A DNA stretch of 64,000 nt from an uncultured Eubacteriales bacterium (GTDB taxonomy: Bacteria; Bacillota; Clostridia; Oscillospirales; Acutalibacteraceae), in contig CAKTFN010000001.1 in the NCBI GenBank assembly GCA_934561055.1, positions 62,001 to 126,000 of the forward strand, written 5' to 3'. Positions 62,425 to 64,000 of this stretch are shown in pieces. Position numbers and translations under genes: made by a program. The notes under the pieces are model-generated. The model saw nothing but the letters and a program-made list of their open reading frames with translations, did not search any database and was not told the DNA's origin. Within the stretch, counting starts at the first letter, position 1. Every line of letters begins with the position of its first letter.

Positions 62425-63814
62425 CGTTCATAACTCCTTTGTTTCGTTTTATTTTGGTGATAATATTTGTACTTGTATCTGCCTTGCTCCAGCTGCTTTT
62501 CCTGTTCGATCAAAGCACGGAGTCGAGGCACTTTGTTTTCAATGCGCCCGCAGATAATGAGCTGCTTGCGCAAGGGTGTTAGCTTCTTTGTGATTTCTCT
62601 GCATTGTTCTTTTAGAAAATAATCTTCTTGGGTGTTTTCGCTCTGCGGATTCGGTTACGGATATGCTGCCGCTCGGTTTCATAGGTCTTGATTTGCTCGG
62701 CGATTTCCTTTCGGCAAGATACAAAATCCTCTGCGCATTCCACATTATGGTCATGGAGAAAATGGTATTCCTCAAGCGTTCGGTCGAGATTCTGTATTTC
62801 CAATCTCAATTCGGGAGATACGGGACGATAATCTCGCTTTTGCACGTTGTTGCCTGTGATGAGCTTTGCGATAGTAATGATAAGCTCAAACAGCGCCGTG
62901 ATAACATCAGGCTCTGTTCTTTTCTCAAAATCTCTGATTCTCACTATCAGCGGTTGGCGCTGATAATACGATTTCGGTGTATAGAAATCCACAAAGTATT
63001 TATCCTCACGCTGAGATTGAAGCCGCCTAAGTATCGCTTCTCTGGTGTAATCCTTGCCGAGACTGCTTAATCTGACAGGCTTCAGCCAGTCAGGAGTGAT
63101 CACTGACGGATGCTGATATTTGAAATTCCGCACAAACTGATAGCCGAGCGAGCGAAGATAAAATTCAAAATCAAACGACTTGATTGTACAGGCTAAGGCT
63201 TCATCAACATCGTGCCGCAGCATATCTTTGTGTGGTACTCGTCCGCTCTTGCGTACCCAATATGCCTTGTCGCCGCCGTAGAACGGAGCGTTTTCATGGA
63301 CAGTTTTTCCGTGCTCACGGCAGACCTCGTCGGAAATCTCACGCAGCTTGTAATGGTCGGAAATATGATTTTCAAACTTCCGTCCGGTGCGAAACGATAC
63401 ACTATTTACGACGATATGATTGTGTAGGTTTGCCGTATTCAGATGTGTCGTAACAACTATCTCATAATCATTACCCCACATTCGCTTGGCGGTTTCAATG
63501 CCGATTTGGTGCGCTTCTTCGGGCATGACTTCTCCTGCCTGAAAGCTCTGATAACCGTGATACGCTACATTTCCGCCGAGCTTGCCGAAACGTCGCTTTG
63601 TGGTCATCATCTGCTCGTAAGCCCTTTTCTTCGGACAGTTTATTCCACTGACGTACATTGTTTGGTCGGCTTTGTCGCTGTTCTCAACGTAATTGAGAGC
63701 GGCAGCTAAGTCATCATCAAGATATTTGCGCTCGATAGTTTTATCAGGATTTTCAGCGTAATTGATAACATCTTTTAGCCGTCCTTTGACGGGCCAGAAG
63801 CCTGTTGTTGCCAC
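62421..63814 (-). pseudogene. Relaxase / mobilization nuclease, frameshifted
   Basis: The start is GTG at 63814 after AAGGTAA. The relaxase domain is recognisable: HQIGIETAKRMWGNDYEIV, then the metal-binding His motif LNTANLHNHIVVNSVSF near residues 125-141, as in MobA/VirD2-type relaxases. The frame runs for 400 residues and ends early after RRAKTPKKIIF. Removing one base-deletion near 62640 restores the usual C-terminus (ENTQEDYFLKEQCREITKKL and on to RSYER), whose TGA overlaps the parB start. The nuclease domain is intact, so a truncated active relaxase cannot be ruled out. Confidence 0.88.
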
Positions 63815-64000
63815 GTCGTTACCTTCTTACAGATTTGCTTGGCAGAGGATTTCTCCGGCAGAAGTAGGCGCTGTTGGATTTCGTCTACGACTTCAAGCAG
63901 CTTTCGTTCGGTTTCAGGTGATACCTTATCGGTAACCTCGTCACACAAGCGGCAGAGCGTTTGGTAGAAATCAAAAAAGACATCAGGTTGCACCGTCCTC
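63775..64000 (-). CDS. C-terminal part of an unidentified element gene
   Basis: The frame is open from the window end and stops at 63775, overlapping the relaxase start by 40 bases. The visible 73-75 residues are helical and charged (LCRLCDEVTDKVSPETERKL, then EVVDEIQQRLL) with a basic polar tail. The position just before a relaxase gene suggests an accessory mobilization protein, but I do not recognise the family. Confidence 0.55.
   Translation of the reverse strand, partial: RTVQPDVFFDFYQTLCRLCDEVTDKVSPETERKLLEVVDEIQQRLLLPEKSSAKQICKKVTTWQQQASGPSKDG

Larger units (their letters stand above)
59691..64000 (-). mobile_element. Decaying mobilizable element (serine recombinase, ParB, relaxase)
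   Basis: A block of minus-strand genes typical of Firmicutes mobilizable transposons or integrative elements: an unidentified gene at the window edge, a relaxase, a ParB-like protein, a small ORF and a large serine recombinase. The genes overlap by a few bases (ATGA or TAATG), as in such elements. At least two are frameshifted. Composition and codon use differ from the chromosome on the left (fewer GAA-type runs, more CGG/CAG). The left edge lies between tRNA-Pro and 59691; the right edge is outside the window. I did not find an unambiguous attachment repeat. Confidence 0.85.

Noticed and set aside
1..64000. CRISPR array
   Set aside because: No set of short direct repeats with regular unique spacers was seen; the only regular repeats are coding repeats in the LRR and giant protein genes.

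Overview
The window looks like chromosome from a spore-forming, Gram-positive anaerobe of the class Clostridia, probably a gut Oscillospirales/Ruminococcaceae-type genome. The evidence is an alpha/beta small acid-soluble spore protein, IreB, long-form Hpf, formate-tetrahydrofolate ligase, FeoB with its Cys-rich partner, an L-box lysine riboswitch, Shine-Dalgarno sites close to AGGAGG, and several very large signal-peptide proteins of the BspA-LRR, CotH and phosphodiester-glycosidase types. This taxonomy is an inference from gene content.

Layout. 1-312: 3' end of an unidentified zinc-ribbon protein. 0.6-8 kb: a 2442-residue secreted protein with four internal repeats. 8-9.7 kb: mgtE behind a long leader with a small ORF. 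9.8-13.5 kb (minus): a GPH sugar symporter and a lysine-riboswitch-controlled NhaC-type transporter. 13.8-16.4 kb: FeoA-FeoB fusion plus its Cys-rich partner. 16.6-20.1 kb: a secreted leucine-rich-repeat protein. 20.2 kb: SASP. 20.6-26.5 kb: two GPH symporters and a GH13 alpha-glucosidase, a probable oligosaccharide uptake and hydrolysis set. 26.6-33.2 kb: PlsY, a YetF-like membrane protein, LemA/TPM, a polysaccharide deacetylase and a secreted lipase-like hydrolase. 33.3-34.1 kb: ireB, an unknown gene and tRNA-Arg.

34.3-35.5 kb: four tandem genes for 37-48-residue amphipathic peptides without signal sequences. Each has the same promoter architecture and the same GCAGT start region. This is the most unusual part of the window. 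35.5-42.7 kb: metallophosphoesterase, rRNA methyltransferase, hpf, metA, a YwlG-type protein, a decayed methyltransferase, an ECF S component and a divergent MocR regulator. 42.8-50.9 kb: a DUF2500 protein, a CotH-like protein and a 1745-residue phosphodiester glycosidase/phosphatase. 51-59.3 kb: putP, fhs, uvrB-uvrA. 59.5 kb: tRNA-Pro. 59.7-64 kb: a decaying mobilizable element with frameshifted serine recombinase and relaxase, and an intact ParB.

Two themes connect the window. First, five signal-peptide proteins (starting at 645, 16647, 33159, 43551 and 45629) all end in an amphipathic, cationic or hydrophobic helix of about 20 residues and carry no LPXTG motif. Second, the four free-standing small peptides have a similar helix-hinge-helix design, recalling beta-type phenol-soluble modulins. 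A common membrane-interaction role is a hypothesis, not shown here.
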